Below, piece after piece: positions 1-10,436 of a DNA stretch of 64,000 nucleotides. The notes under the pieces were generated by a model that saw only the letters and a program-made list of their open reading frames with translations, was not told the DNA's origin and searched no databases. Within the stretch, counting starts at the first letter, position 1; each line of letters starts with the position of its first letter. Location: the NCBI GenBank assembly GCA_964017235.1, contig OZ024932.1, positions 82,277,451 to 82,341,450 of the forward strand. Direction: 5' to 3'. A program made the translations under genes and the position numbers. This DNA is from Sabellastarte sp. h YS-2021. Its lineage: Eukaryota > Annelida > Polychaeta > Sabellida > Sabellidae.

Positions 1-189
1 GTACCAAAGTGTCTATTCCTACTTACTCACCTGTCTGGCTGTCAGTATATACCAGAGTGTCTGTTCCCACTTACTCACCTGTCTGGCTGTCAGCATGTAC
101 CAGAGTGTTTATTCCCACTTACTCAGTTGGCTGACTGTCTGTATGTACTTGAGTGTCAATTCCCGCTGACTCACCTGGCTGGCTGGCCA
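1..189. repeat. 48-bp minisatellite containing splice donors
   Basis: Four head-to-tail units (about 1-44, 45-92, 93-140, 141-189). The last unit includes the end of ZRANB1 exon 5 and its real donor (GT at 174-173 on the minus strand). Units 1 and 2 keep a donor-like CAG|GTGAGTAAGT (GT at 30-29 and 78-77), which is closer to consensus than the real one; unit 3 has lost the GT. The array probably continues beyond the window edge. Confidence 0.85.
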
Positions 190-293
190 GACTGAGGAGA
201 ATGGACCAGTCCTGCTGCCACTGACTCTCATCCAGACTGAACTGCATGGACTCTGCCTGCAGAGCCTCGCACTCTTTCCATCTGGGGTAGAAC
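175..293 (-). CDS. ZRANB1: ZRANB1 exon 5 (OTU domain, second part)
   Basis: A 119-bp exon, too short for a simple open-frame search. The minus strand reads acceptor CACTCAG|GTTC, then a frame starting FYPRWKECE and ending SLASQP, then donor CCAG|GTGAGT. It continues the OTU fold after the catalytic-cysteine helix; the FY.RWK, SL.E.QWQ.DW and SLASQPG elements correspond to the same segment of vertebrate TRABID. It enters in phase 2 and leaves in phase 1, matching exon 4. It is bounded by repeated splice sites on both sides: the 48-bp donor minisatellite downstream and two extra acceptor copies upstream. The next exon lies outside the window. Confidence 0.9.
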
Positions 294-500
294 CTGAGTG
301 AAAGGTGGAAAGGTGTTTTAGTTAATGGGATATCATGTCACAATCAGTACATTTTACAGCTAATTTCACCACTGCCAGTACTTCAGGCAGAACCTGAGTG
401 AATGGTGGTACAATCAATCAGGGTCAATGTCACTTTCAACCCATTTAAAACCCCCAGTTATTCCTCCGGAGTAAAACCTGAGTGAAAAGTGGTAAAATTA
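281..500 (-). repeat. Triplicated exon-5 acceptor region
   Basis: The sequence AACCTGAGTG (minus: CACTCAGGTT, the exon 5 acceptor) occurs at 291, 391 and 475 with related flanks, spaced 100 and 84 bp. The first is the functional site. The two upstream copies keep the AG and the first exon bases, but their following frames run into stops. Confidence 0.7.
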
Positions 501-541
501 ATCAATTAATTTTCACATACAATTTCACAATACACACTCAC

Positions 542-740
542 ATATTAGCTCCCTCCACAAGACTGTCTGCCAGTGCCCTCCGTAGTGTGTTGTCTCTGTC
601 AAATACACCCCAGGATGCCTGTAACACTGAGTCCAGTAGACAATCACCCGCTGTCCTGTTCCATAATGCATACAGCCGACTACCCAGCCTCTCCGTGATC
701 TCAATGCTCCAGTTGATCACTGGCTCCTCCTCCTCTAGTT
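542..740 (-). CDS. ZRANB1: ZRANB1 exon 4 (OTU domain, catalytic cysteine)
   Basis: A 199-bp exon encoding the start of the OTU protease domain. The acceptor is ATATCTAG|AACTAG and the donor AATAT|GTGAGT. The frame begins ELEEEEPVINW and contains the OTU signature LYALWNRTAGDCLLDSVLQA; the nucleophile cysteine codon is at 642-640, residue 497 of the assembled protein. The D and C of the GDC motif are intact, so this copy looks catalytically competent as far as it goes. It enters in phase 1 and leaves in phase 2. A second AG three codons into the exon (CTAGAACTAG) could give an alternative acceptor but would break frame. Confidence 0.93.
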
Positions 741-909
741 CTAGATATACACAACAAATCATTTACTACACATACTCTCCATTTATCTTCTTTTCCTGGC
801 ATGAAAGATACAGGGGACTTTTGCTAAACTAGGAGGTATTTTAAAATATTTTCTAGGGCAACAGTTGACATAAATATGAGAATATGTCTCACTAACATGC
901 ATAAAAGAT

Positions 910-960
910 GCTACCAGCCTCTACATTTATTTTCTGGCTTCTGTTCCTCTTCCAGTTCCA
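910..960 (-). pseudogene. Decayed copy of ZRANB1 exon 4 start
   Basis: On the minus strand this intron 3 segment matches the first part of exon 4: a CTGGAACTGGAAGAGGA stretch ending in GCCAG, then GAGGCTGGTAGC, against the exon's CTAGAACTAGAGGAGGA, GCCAG and GAGGCTGGGTAGTC. It has lost length in the middle and reads into stops. Judged by eye. Confidence 0.45.
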
Positions 961-998
961 GCATAGATTTATTACAACAGCAAATTTTATTATGCCTT

Positions 999-3301
999 GT
1001 AACAACTTATTTTGTATCAACGACTTATTTTGTATTACCTGACTTATTTTGTATCAATTTTTGACTTATTTCGTATTACCGACTTATTTTGTAGTAAAAT
1101 TGCCTTATTTTGTATTACCTGGCCGACTTATTTCGTACCAACAGCTGACTTAATATGTTACAAAACGGTGGGCAGAATTTTGGCAAGATTTCAGGGTGAT
1201 ACAAAATAAGTCGATAATACAAAACAAGCTGCTCTATAATTTCAATTTACCTTTTATAGTGGCTTGTCTCCATCAAAGGATGGACTCAAATGAATTTAAT
1301 CCTTACTGGATTCAATCTTGTAGTCCATTTACCATTCGCCTGATAGTAATTCTTATTTACAGCACTAACATTCAACAGAGATATAGTTAATTAGACTAGT
1401 CAGTAGTATATTGAAAATTATATCTGCATCTGTAAATGAACTTGAGTTTGGTGTTAAATCTTGGACTGGAATATATTTGTATAAGTATAAATCCCCTTGT
1501 TGAGTCAGATAAAGTTTACATAGAGCTCAGATTTGGTTTATTGATAGTAACACTAGAATAAAAAGGTTAAAATGCTGCAACTGGTTGCAACAAACATGTT
1601 GTTTCCCAATAAAAAATAGCAGAGATGTTAAAATATACACTTTGTACACTCAAGAAACATCTGCCTAAATATTATATTCATGGTCTACATAACAGAGTAA
1701 AAGTTATAGGGAGCATTGATGTAAGACTATGAAATTGAACAATATACCTGTCCCCCGGCCAATGTTCATATGAAGTATCAACCTTTTAAACACTATAAAG
1801 GTCAGCAGTGCTGTGACAAACTCAAAGGTCAACATGTTACACTGCACATTGCTAACCTATACTTCCTAACCAACCAAGTATCAACATCCTACACCTTACA
1901 GGTTGAAAGATTTGGGCGGTATAAGATTTTAAAGATCAAAGTCACTACGGCAAGGTCAAATCAAGGTCATACTATGATGCTGCACACCTACACCCCTTAA
2001 CCAATGTCTCTCAATGTCTCTATCAAGGTTCAACATCCTACCCATTATGGTTTATGAGATACAGCAGGGATGAGTTATTACTAAAGCCAGCCTGTCCCCT
2101 TGGCCGAGAGACCGCCCAACTGCCCAGCCTGACACCAATACCTGCACAGTGTAAAAGCTACATATGTCCCAAATACTGTTTTGCAAAATGTCCAATTCTA
2201 TAGACAACAGGCAAATGGCAATCACATGTCAGCTCAGCATTATTCAATAGAATATAGAGAAGGTGGCAAATGTGTTTATCCATTGGTAGCATTAAGCATT
2301 TTTTATGTATCAGAAAGAAAACACTGTGTATCATTTTTAATAACCAAAATCTTTGCAATACTAAAATTTCAGGGATAAATACAATTTTTCCAATTCTTAT
2401 GTCCTAATTACCATTGTAAGAAGTCTTTGTTCTACAAAATTATCATGAAAATTACATGAAAAGGATGAAAAAAATAATGTCAAGTTTGGCACATTGATCA
2501 TCATTCCAAAAGATTGCTATGTCTTTTTTAACATATTGCACTTATTGTAGTTTTTGAGATGTCCAAGGATCTTCAATTTGCAATAGGAATGGCTACACAC
2601 CCAAGGAAAATTGCATGTCCTTTCATGGAATGGCTAATAAGAGGCAAATATTTGAAAATTATAACACATTGGATGTATTTTCTAACTTATGAGCTATGTT
2701 TTAGTGTAATCTATGCCAAAGTGTTAATGTAACATTAAAATAATAAATAAACAAAGAGTTCCACAGTTTTAAAAACAAAATTCCTTACAAAGTTTGGAGT
2801 TTTATAACGTGATAATACAAAATAAGTCAGTGATACAAAATAAGTTGTCTATATTGCAGCTTATTTTGTATTATCAACTTATTTTGTATCAATGTCAGTG
2901 CTGAAAATAAGAATTACTATCAGGCGAATGGTAAATGGACTACAAGATTGAATCCAGTAAGGATTAAATTCCTTTGAGTCCATCCTTTGAAGGAGACAAG
3001 CCACTATAAAAGGTGAATTGAAATTACTACAAAATAAGTCAGTGATACAAAACAAGTTGTCTATAGAGCAGCTTATTTTGTATTATCGACTTATTTTGTA
3101 TCACCCTGAAATCTTGCCAAAATTCTGCGCACCGTTTTGTAACATATTAAGTCAGCTGTTGGTACGAAATAAGTTGGCCAAGTAATACAAAATAAGGCAA
3201 TTTTACTACAAAATAAGTCGGTAATACGAAATAAGTCAAAAATTGATACAAAATAAGTCAGGTAATACAAAATAAGTCGTTGATACAAAATAAGTTGTTA
3301 C
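999..3301. mobile_element. Foldback-like DNA transposon, 7-bp target duplication
   Basis: The ends start GTAACAACTTATTTTG and are inverted copies of each other over roughly 380 bp (999 to about 1380 and about 2910 to 3301). The arms are filled with a short repeat TTATTTTGTA in many variants. ATGCCTT flanks both sides (992-998 and 3302-3308), a 7-bp target duplication. The middle holds no transposase frame; it includes a stray fragment of the 146-bp GGTCA array. The element is therefore non-autonomous. The superfamily is uncertain: 7-bp duplications are not typical of the common groups. Confidence 0.85.
1780..2060 (+). repeat. Fragment of 146-bp GGTCA-rich array
   Basis: About two diverged units of the array found at 21880, 32377 and 36895, with the same words (CAAGGTCAAATCAAGGTCA-like stretches, CACACCTACACCCCTTAACC). 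It lies inside the foldback-like element. Confidence 0.7.
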
Positions 3302-3644
3302 ATGCCTTCATGGCACTTTGTACGTGGCATACACAAAATAGACACGATAATTTATGTGATGATGGGAGGAAGTTTGAAATGAGGACTTATAGTCAGATAG
3401 CCAGCCCCTCTATGATGTCAAGGTTCCAATCAACATACAATGAAATTTATTGAAATTAGAATTAATTTTTGATTGATTTTGGTTAAAAGTTAATTTTAAC
3501 ACATTGCATAGTTCACATCATAAAACACATATAGAAAATGGTGGAAATGCAGAGCATACTAATTGGTCATGCTTCTGCACTGAAAATCTTGGGCACTGGC
3601 AAACAACTACCATTTTTACCACTATAGGACCTTAAAACCCAGAT
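3302..3644. other. Intron 3 sequence, one exon relic
   Basis: No open frame or known repeat apart from the exon 4 relic at 3396-3438. GCCTTCATGGCACTTTG near the start recurs in diverged form near 4649, suggesting an old duplication of this intron segment. Confidence 0.4.
3396..3438 (-). pseudogene. Decayed copy of ZRANB1 exon 4 interior
   Basis: The minus strand reads TTGATTGGAACCTTGACATC then ATAGAGGGGCTGGCTATC, which lines up with the exon's ATCAACTGGAGCATTGAGATC and ACGGAGAGGCTGGGTAGTC, about three quarters identical by eye. It is not spliceable: no intact acceptor or donor is visible. Confidence 0.45.
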
Positions 3645-4494
3645 GCCATATTCTTCAACAATACTTTGCTAAGGTCACCTTAGATCCAAGTTAGGAATGG
3701 TCTTCTACTTACCAAGTATTACTTAGATTTTGTATTCATCAACCTATACTTTGTTAAGTATTACTTAGATTGTAAGTTAGCAAAACTCCCTATACTTTGT
3801 ACTGTAACTGTAAACTTAGAAACCAGTATATCTAAGTTAGGATATATCTAAGTTAGCAAGAGTCTTAATCCACAACAATTCTTATGTAAGGTGTACTTTA
3901 TTACCTCACCAAGGAGGTTATGTTTTTGCCTGGGTTTGTTTGTGGGTTTGTGTGTGAACAAGATAACTCAAAAACTTATGGACGGATTTTGATGAAATTT
4001 TCAGGATACGTCTGAAAAGGTAAAAGGAAGAAATGATTCAATTTTGGTATTGATCCGGATCACGATCTGGATCTTCTGGATCCATGAACTGAAATATTTA
4101 AAGACAGGTAACTCAAAAAGTTATGGACATATTTTGCTGAAATTTTCAGGATATGTGCTCCCTTGGCGGAGGTCTGCACTCTCTGAATGCTCTTGTTTTT
4201 TTATTGAATCACCTGCTTTGTTGAAAAATGGTGAAAAGCTCATTTTCTTGAGGGAAAATGAGGCTTTTAATATTGTGTCACAGTTTAATATCAATAAAAC
4301 ACAATAATTGCATATTTTAAAACATTCTATCCTCTAAGGTACCTCTGCAGATAACTTGATATCTAAGTAGAGGTCTAAGGTGACCTCAGAGTTAGGATTG
4401 TTGATGAATACCAATTAAATCTAAGTTAGTAAAAGCTTGAGAAAAACTTAGAATCCAAGTTGGGAACAGTCTAAGTATTGTTGAAGAATATGAT
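3645..4494. mobile_element. MITE-like inverted-repeat element
   Basis: CATATTCTTCAACAATACTT at 3647-3666 is repeated inverted at 4473-4492, and further matches continue inward (CTAAGGTCACCTTAG, then a diverged match near 4375). There is no coding capacity. Internally (about 3905-4180) there is a dispersed repeat starting CCAAGGAGGTTATGTTTTTG and ending in GGCGGAGGTCTGCAC, which looks like a nested insertion. Target duplication not resolved. Confidence 0.55.
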
Positions 4495-4761
4495 CCTAGG
4501 ACTTGAGAGGAGGGAGGTGAATGTGCTACCTGAACCCTCTCTATTTTTGAATCCAAGGTACAAGAGCAGCTGCCCTCCCCCCTTTCTTTTTGGTCTCAAG
4601 GCCCAAGTAGATGCCTAGTAGGCTTCTTCTAGATTTAACATATATGAGAGCCTTATGGCACTTTATTTTCCTTAATTGCATACAATAAATAAATAGAAAA
4701 AAGTTGTGAATTATTTAACCCAAGGTAGCTGACAAAAAGATTAAAAAAATGTATATGACTG

Positions 4762-4792
4762 TGTCTGTAATCTCAAGACTCCAGTTCATTGC
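4762..4792 (-). pseudogene. Decayed copy of ZRANB1 exon 4 interior
   Basis: The minus strand reads AACTGGAGTCTTGAGATTAC, against exon 4 AACTGGAGCATTGAGATCAC. The translation keeps NWSLEIT, matching NWSIEIT of the real exon. The flanks do not match, and no splice sites are apparent. Confidence 0.45.
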
Positions 4793-4904
4793 AGAAAATT
4801 CAACATACATGAGGACCTTAATGACGTGTGAATGTATACAGAGTGACAGCAATATGCAAGCAAAATCAGCTGATATGCATAATAATATAGGGCAATTGTC
4901 TGAA

Positions 4905-4979
4905 TATAAAGAATATAATTTACTATCAGCCTCTGCAAACATACGGACACTGTTTATCACTATCTCGTCATCTTCTAGA
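4905..4979 (-). pseudogene. Decayed copy of ZRANB1 exon 4 start
   Basis: The minus strand has TCTAGAAGATGACGAG, then AGTGATAAACAG, then GAGGCTGATAGTAAATTATA. These are in the same order as TCTAG|AACTAGAGGAGG, AGTGATCAACTG and GAGGCTGGGTAGTCGGCTGT of exon 4. The frame still reads LEDDEIVIN...KLYSLY, close to LEEEEPVIN...RLYALW, but the catalytic GDC is gone. Confidence 0.5.
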
Positions 4980-5554
4980 CTTGACACAAGTGCCAATGTC
5001 TGTTTGCATATTTACACAGCCAAACAAAATAGAAGAAGTTTGTCTTCATAGAACAGCATTAATGCTGTTAGTTATTCCATGGAAACACTAATAATATTAA
5101 ATTTACAGCAGCATTTTTCGGTAATTTCTTGCAGCTTCCCCATTTGAGTAATTTCCTAAATTCTTATATCAAAAGACTTTAATTAAAGTAAATTAAATGT
5201 TTTGTACCTGATGTATGACTCAAATGGATTTACATTAAATAATGAAAAACAGAGTATGGATTCATTAAATCCATTAAACAGTAGACAAGAAACAAAGGTA
5301 AAAGAGTGACCAACTTACTATAAGGATTTTAGTGGAATTAATTATGTTAATCCTTGACTTCATGTGGCATTAGACTCTTTGTGTGGCCTTTGATTATTTT
5401 TATATCCAATGTAGAATAAATCATATTTATTCTTATCTATTGTTAGACTGCTATTAAAATTGAGAAACAAGTTCTGAGCTGTGCACAAAAAGGGATCTCA
5501 GATCATATGAACTGGAATTAATGCAAAAGTTTGCTGTGGATCCAAAGCACTCAC

Positions 5555-5626
5555 CCTTCTGAGCATGCTGATCAAGTAGTTCACTGAACAATTGAGATTT
5601 CACCGGTCTTGGAAAATCTTCAACTT
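5555..5626 (-). CDS. ZRANB1: ZRANB1 exon 3 (linker before OTU domain)
   Basis: A 72-bp exon. The minus strand reads TTGTGTTTCAG|AAGTTG, 23 full codons beginning VEDFPRPVKS and ending DQHAQK, then AAGG|GTGAGT. Phase 1 on both sides joins exon 2 (ending ALPA plus one base) to exon 4 (ELEEEE). The peptide corresponds to the short acidic segment between the ankyrin-repeat domain and the OTU domain of TRABID (human form begins IEDLP and ends VQKE). It has no domain of its own. It sits between introns of 20.7 kb and 4.8 kb and would be missed by open-frame searches. Confidence 0.9.
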
Positions 5627-5910
5627 CTGAAACACAAAATACATGACCCTCAACTTTTTAAAAACTGAGAAGTTTATGAGCACTGAAGTATAATAATTCT
5701 TGTTTCCTGAAACATACTACAGGACCAAAAACTTAAACGTACCAACTGTCAACATTTTTTTGCTAATCAATGTTTATAGTGTAAAAACTTTATATTAATC
5801 ATGAATTATTTTGGGGATACATTGATTTGCTGTTTAATCTAGAAATAGAGACCCCAAAGGTCACAATCTCACAAATTTCAAAGATCACAGCTAACCTGTA
5901 AAATTGCATT

Positions 5911-6347
5911 TGAAACTAGACCAAGGACGCATCAGTGGCCAGATGCAAGATGTATCCACCGGAAAAGGCCAACTAATATAGTTTCAAAGAAAAACAGCAT
6001 TTTTCAATAATAAGCAAGTTGTAAGCACTTTTAAGTTTGGCTACCCTCATTTGACCTTGAAGCAGGGGCCCAGGTCAAATCTGACCATATCAGAAGATTT
6101 TCAGCCCATGATTTCCAAGAGGTTGGTTTCACATTGCAAACCTCTAGCACCAATAATAAGCAAGTTATGAGCACTTTTAAGTTTGCCTATCCTTGTTTGA
6201 CCGTAAAGGAGAGGCCCAGGGTCAAATCTGACCACATCAGAAGATTTCCAGCCCATGATTTCCTATAGGTTGGTTTCACATTGCAAACCTCTAGGACCAA
6301 TAATAAGCAAGTTATAAGCACTTTTAAGCTTGCCTATCCTCATTTGA
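5911..6347 (+). repeat. 146-bp array, family B (copy 1)
   Basis: Starts with the recurrent end motif AACTAGACCAAGGACGCATC, then about two and a half units carrying ACCAATAATAAGCAAGTTAT, CTTTTAAGTTTG, TTTGACCTTGA and GCCCATGATTTCC. The same family has about seven units at 33440-34470. It is cut at 6347 by the hAT-type element; matching flank sequence resumes at 11432. Confidence 0.8.
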
Positions 6348-6661
6348 CCTGTGGCCAGGCCTGGGACGAATACTTTCAAAAGTATTTGAATACGAATACA
6401 AATACTTTTCATTTCAATGAATATGAATACATCAGTTTCAAAAGTATTCGAATACGAATACTTTTTGAAAAGTATTCGAATACATTTAGGAATACATTTA
6501 TGAATACATTTTAACTAAACCCCCATTCATGTAATCATTTTTAATAAATCTTAATAAATTTACCTTTCTGAATAAAATATACAAACATGAAAGCACAATT
6601 CAGTAAATAATGTCTCAGATTCACATCATATTTGAGCTAAATCACTGAATATTCAATCTAA

Positions 6662-9600
6662 CTAGATTGGGCCAACTCGGCGCCAACATATCCCCAGACA
6701 GGTCATCACTCACGCCACAGGTTTTGATCGGGAATTTTTTAAAACATAATTACCCATTATTATATGAACTTCAGCACATCAATCTACTCTGTTTATATCT
6801 CCCCAAGGAAGATGGTGTATCCCCAGACGCCGAATACATAACTCAAATTATATTTTCAATCTTCCTGCAATGATAACTCTAAACCTATTTTCAAAGTATT
6901 TAAATGATTGATGATTGAATGTCCATTCTAAAATAATAATCCCAAAAGAGCATATCTGTTTCTATATTTGTTGACAAATAAAATATTATTTTTAACTCAA
7001 CTCATCATATTTTTCAATCTTCCTTCAAAGTATTTAAATGATTGATGATTCAATGTCCATTCTAAAATTCATAATCCCAAAAGCGCATATCTGTTTCTAT
7101 ATTTGTTCACAAATAAAATATTATTTAAAAAAAAATTATTTATATTATTATTTTATTATATTATTTTTAGAATTTGCAAATTGTTTTCAGTTATTCATTT
7201 CCTCTATACCTATATATGTGGTCCATATATATGCAACCTAAATATGTGACACAATCTCAGTTCTGACTCCCCTTTGTGTTATATGTAATGAAGCCCACCA
7301 CCTCCCACCCCCACCCCTCTCCCCTTCTCCACACCTCTCTCACTATTACACAAGATCTGCAACCCCATTGAGTTCTTTGTTTCTCATCTGATATCATTAA
7401 ATACCTTTGTTTATTTAGTGTCACTCAATATAGCTGGAGGTCCCAGAGGTGGGTGGGGGGAATCCGGGTGGGGGATGTGGGTTGAGCATAAATGGTAAAC
7501 AAACAATCTATATAAAAGGGGTACTCAAATACAAAAAGAATTGAGAATTTTAAGTATGTGATTATCAACTGAAATGAGTTCATAACTGTAGGAGCTGTGC
7601 CAAAATTAACTGAGGCAAGTTGAATAAAACTGGGCTAGTTGAGGGTTAAAAATCCCCTAGTTTTACTACATAAGGATATAATTTCATTAATATTGGGACT
7701 TAAAGCTCACTTAAAGTGTCCATTTTGTCTACTTGAATATGTTTAACCAGTTTCATTTTAAAAAGTGAAAAACTCAGCAAGCAGAGGTATAACACACAAA
7801 AATAAGTTCTTAAAAGACTAAGATAGCCATAACATTATTAATATTCAAAATTTAAATAGACAGGCATTTCCTTTTAAAAATTCAAAGATTTCAGCTCTAT
7901 AACCCACATAGTTTGACAGTTACTGGGCTTTAAAGTGGCATAATATCCATAAATTGGGTTTCTGTGGGCATTTTACAATTGTTAAAGAGACCTTAGCAAT
8001 TAAACTACAGATCTGAAACTTTTTGGGGGACATACATAACAAACAAAAATTATATATAATACAGTTTAAGACTTGTCACACTAAGCATTTCCAAATAACA
8101 GGGCAAAATACGGAAAAAATGTCCAAAAAGGCACTTGGGCGAGTGTCTATGGCCCTCATACACAGGTTAAATGTCTACTAAAAACCTTGATTTTCGGCAT
8201 ATGTAAAAAGGACATAATAATGCATTCCCAGATGGGATTTCAGCTCCATCAATCACATAGTTTAACAGTTACAGGGCTTAAAGGTGGTAAAAAGTCCAAA
8301 TATTGGGTCATTGTGGGCCTTTTAGAGATCTCGATGTGGCTTTCAAATTAAAGCTTCAGACTTAAAATTTGTTACATACTAAGATTACACATAGAATATG
8401 TATCTAATAAAGTTTGAAACTTCTCAGACTTACCATTTCCAAGTTACAGAGCAAAATATGTGAAAAATGTCTTAAAAGGGTCACTCAGGTGGGTGTTTAA
8501 GGTCCTCATACACAGGTTAAATGTCTACTTGAAGCCTTGATTTTTGGCACATGTAAAAAGAACATAATAATGTATTCCCAGATGAGATTTCAGCTCTATC
8601 AGTCACATAGTTTAACAGTCACAGGCCTTAAAATTGGCAAAAAGTCCAAATACTGGGTCTTTATGGGGCCTTCTAGAGACCTAAATGTGGCCTTCAAATT
8701 AAAGCTTCAGACTTAAAATTTGTCACATACTAAGATTACACATAGAATATGCATCTAATACAGTTTGAAACTTCTTAGACTTACCATTTCCAAGTTACAG
8801 GGAAAAATATGTGAAAAATGTCTAAAAATGGTCACTCGGGTGGGGATTTATGGTCCTCATACACAGGTTAAATGTCTTCTTAAAGCCTTAATTTTTGGCA
8901 CATATAAAAATAACATACTAATATCTTCTCAGATAGGATTTGAGCTCTATCAGTCACATAGTTTGACAGTCACAGGGCTTAAAAGTAGCAAAAAGTCCAA
9001 ATATTGGGTCTTTGGGAGCCTTTTAGAGACCTCAATTTGACCTTCAAAATTAAAGCTTCAGACTTAAAATCTGTTACATACTAAGATTACACACAGAATA
9101 TATATCTAATACAGTTTGAAACTTCTCAGACTTACCATTTCCAAGTTACAGGGAAAAAGATGTGAAAAATGTCTTATAAGGGTCACTCGGGTGGGTGTTT
9201 ATGGCCCTGATACACAGGTTAACTGTCTATTAAAGGCCTAAATGTTGGGGCACATATAAGAAAACACATAGATATATTCCCAGATGATATTTAACTTAGA
9301 TGAGAGACATAGTTTGAAAGCTACAGTGCTTGAAAGTGGCAAAAAGTGCATAAATTGGGTCTCTGTGGGCACTTTTGAGACCTTAAGTCGACCCCTTTGG
9401 GTAAACCTACAGCCCTAAAATTTTCTACAGACAAGGATTACATATCAAAGTTATACCTAGCGCAGTTTGAGACTCATCAGAATTATCACTTCCAAATTAT
9501 AGGGCAAAATATGTGAAAAGTATAGCAAAAAATCCCTAAGTGGGGGTATTTATGGGCCTCAAACACAATTTTCTCCTCAACTTAAAGTCATGATTTTTGG

Positions 9601-9920
9601 CACATGTACTAAGAACATATTAATGTGTTGTCAGGTAAAATTTCAGCCAGCTGAGCATCATAGTTTGTGACCTACAGGGCTCTAAGTGGCCAAAAGTGCA
9701 ATTTCTGACCTTAAGGTGGCCATAAGTTCTTTTTTACTGGGAGTTTAAGGTCACCTTAAAATAGGGATCTTCCTTTGGGCACCCTTAACATGTGTACCAA
9801 GTTTGAAAAAAAAATATTAATTTGTTTTTGAGTTATCGCGTCCACAAGGAAATTTCTACGGCGGCGGCGGCGCGACGGACCTGAATCCAATATATCCCCG
9901 ACTTTCGTCTGGGGATATAA
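6662..9920 (+). mobile_element. Tandem-core hairpin element P, copy 1
   Basis: A 3.26-kb unit almost identical to 52250-55740. It starts CTAGATTGGGCC, has subterminal TATCCCCAGAC (6689-6699), a core of about five 350-bp tandem units, a (CGG)4 run (9859-9870), and a terminal hairpin (9892-9902 with 9907-9918) followed by AA. The second arm of the hairpin is the inverse complement of the 5' subterminal motif. No target duplication. The layout matches pearl/Helentron-associated non-autonomous elements. No protein frame is convincing. Confidence 0.8.
7850..9720 (+). repeat. 350-bp tandem core of element P, copy 1
   Basis: About five diverged units. Recurring words are TTCCCAGATG (8225, 8574, 8925, 9277, diverged at 9623), CACATAGTTTAACAG, ACACAGGTTAAATGTCTACT and CCATTTCCAAGTTACAG, giving a 346-352 bp period. 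Units at the 3' side are the most diverged. Confidence 0.75.
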
Positions 9921-10099
9921 TAAGCACGAGCTAATCAAAAGAGATTTTTTTTTTTTTTTTTTTTGAAAAGGACATCATAGTGCCCTAAACATCTTGTAGT
10001 TAACTGAGATAGCCATTGTTTTGGAAATCTTTATGATGGTATTACTACTACAACAAGACTGTCACAATAGGTGTCACATAAGTTTGCCTAAGAAGGTGT

Positions 10100-10215
10100 A
10101 CGGAACTTTGCCCTTCAGGAACCTTGCCCTTCAGAAACCATGCCCTTCGGAACCTTGCCCTTCAGGAACTATGCCCTTCACTAAAATTGAGGGGTAGGAA
10201 CTTTGCCCTTCACAT
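10100..10215. repeat. 15-17 bp minisatellite
   Basis: Six imperfect copies of GGAACTTTGCCCTTCA in a row, the last one separated by a short spacer. It lies inside the hAT-type element. Confidence 0.7.
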
Positions 10216-10436
10216 GAAAAAAATTATCAATCACATTGGAAATCGATCACATTTAAAAAAGTTTTATTGATATTAAAATACTACATATAATCAATACTAC
10301 TATAGAATGAAAAAACTGGTTTAAACAACACAAAAAAAGCACATTAAAAACACTGTTTAGTAGCAAGCACTGTTATTGTAACTTAAAAACACTATAACTA
10401 CAACACAGTTTTCAGGATTCCAGTTTTCATGTCCTT

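Larger units (their letters stand above)
4495..5554. other. Intron 3 sequence with exon relics
   Basis: AT-rich intron. Apart from two diverged copies of exon 4 near 4762 and 4922, I see no gene, tandem repeat or transposon end. Confidence 0.4.

Noticed and set aside
482..832. 116-codon + strand frame over the OTU exon
   Set aside because: Antisense shadow of ZRANB1 exon 4; the minus strand has homology, splice sites and matching phases.
999..1209. Small frames in the TTATTTTGTA-rich arms
   Set aside because: Identical peptide appears in both inverted arms because the DNA is the same; low complexity, no function.
6281..6514. Frame over the TATTCGAATAC-rich block
   Set aside because: Translation of a palindromic subterminal repeat of the hAT-type element.
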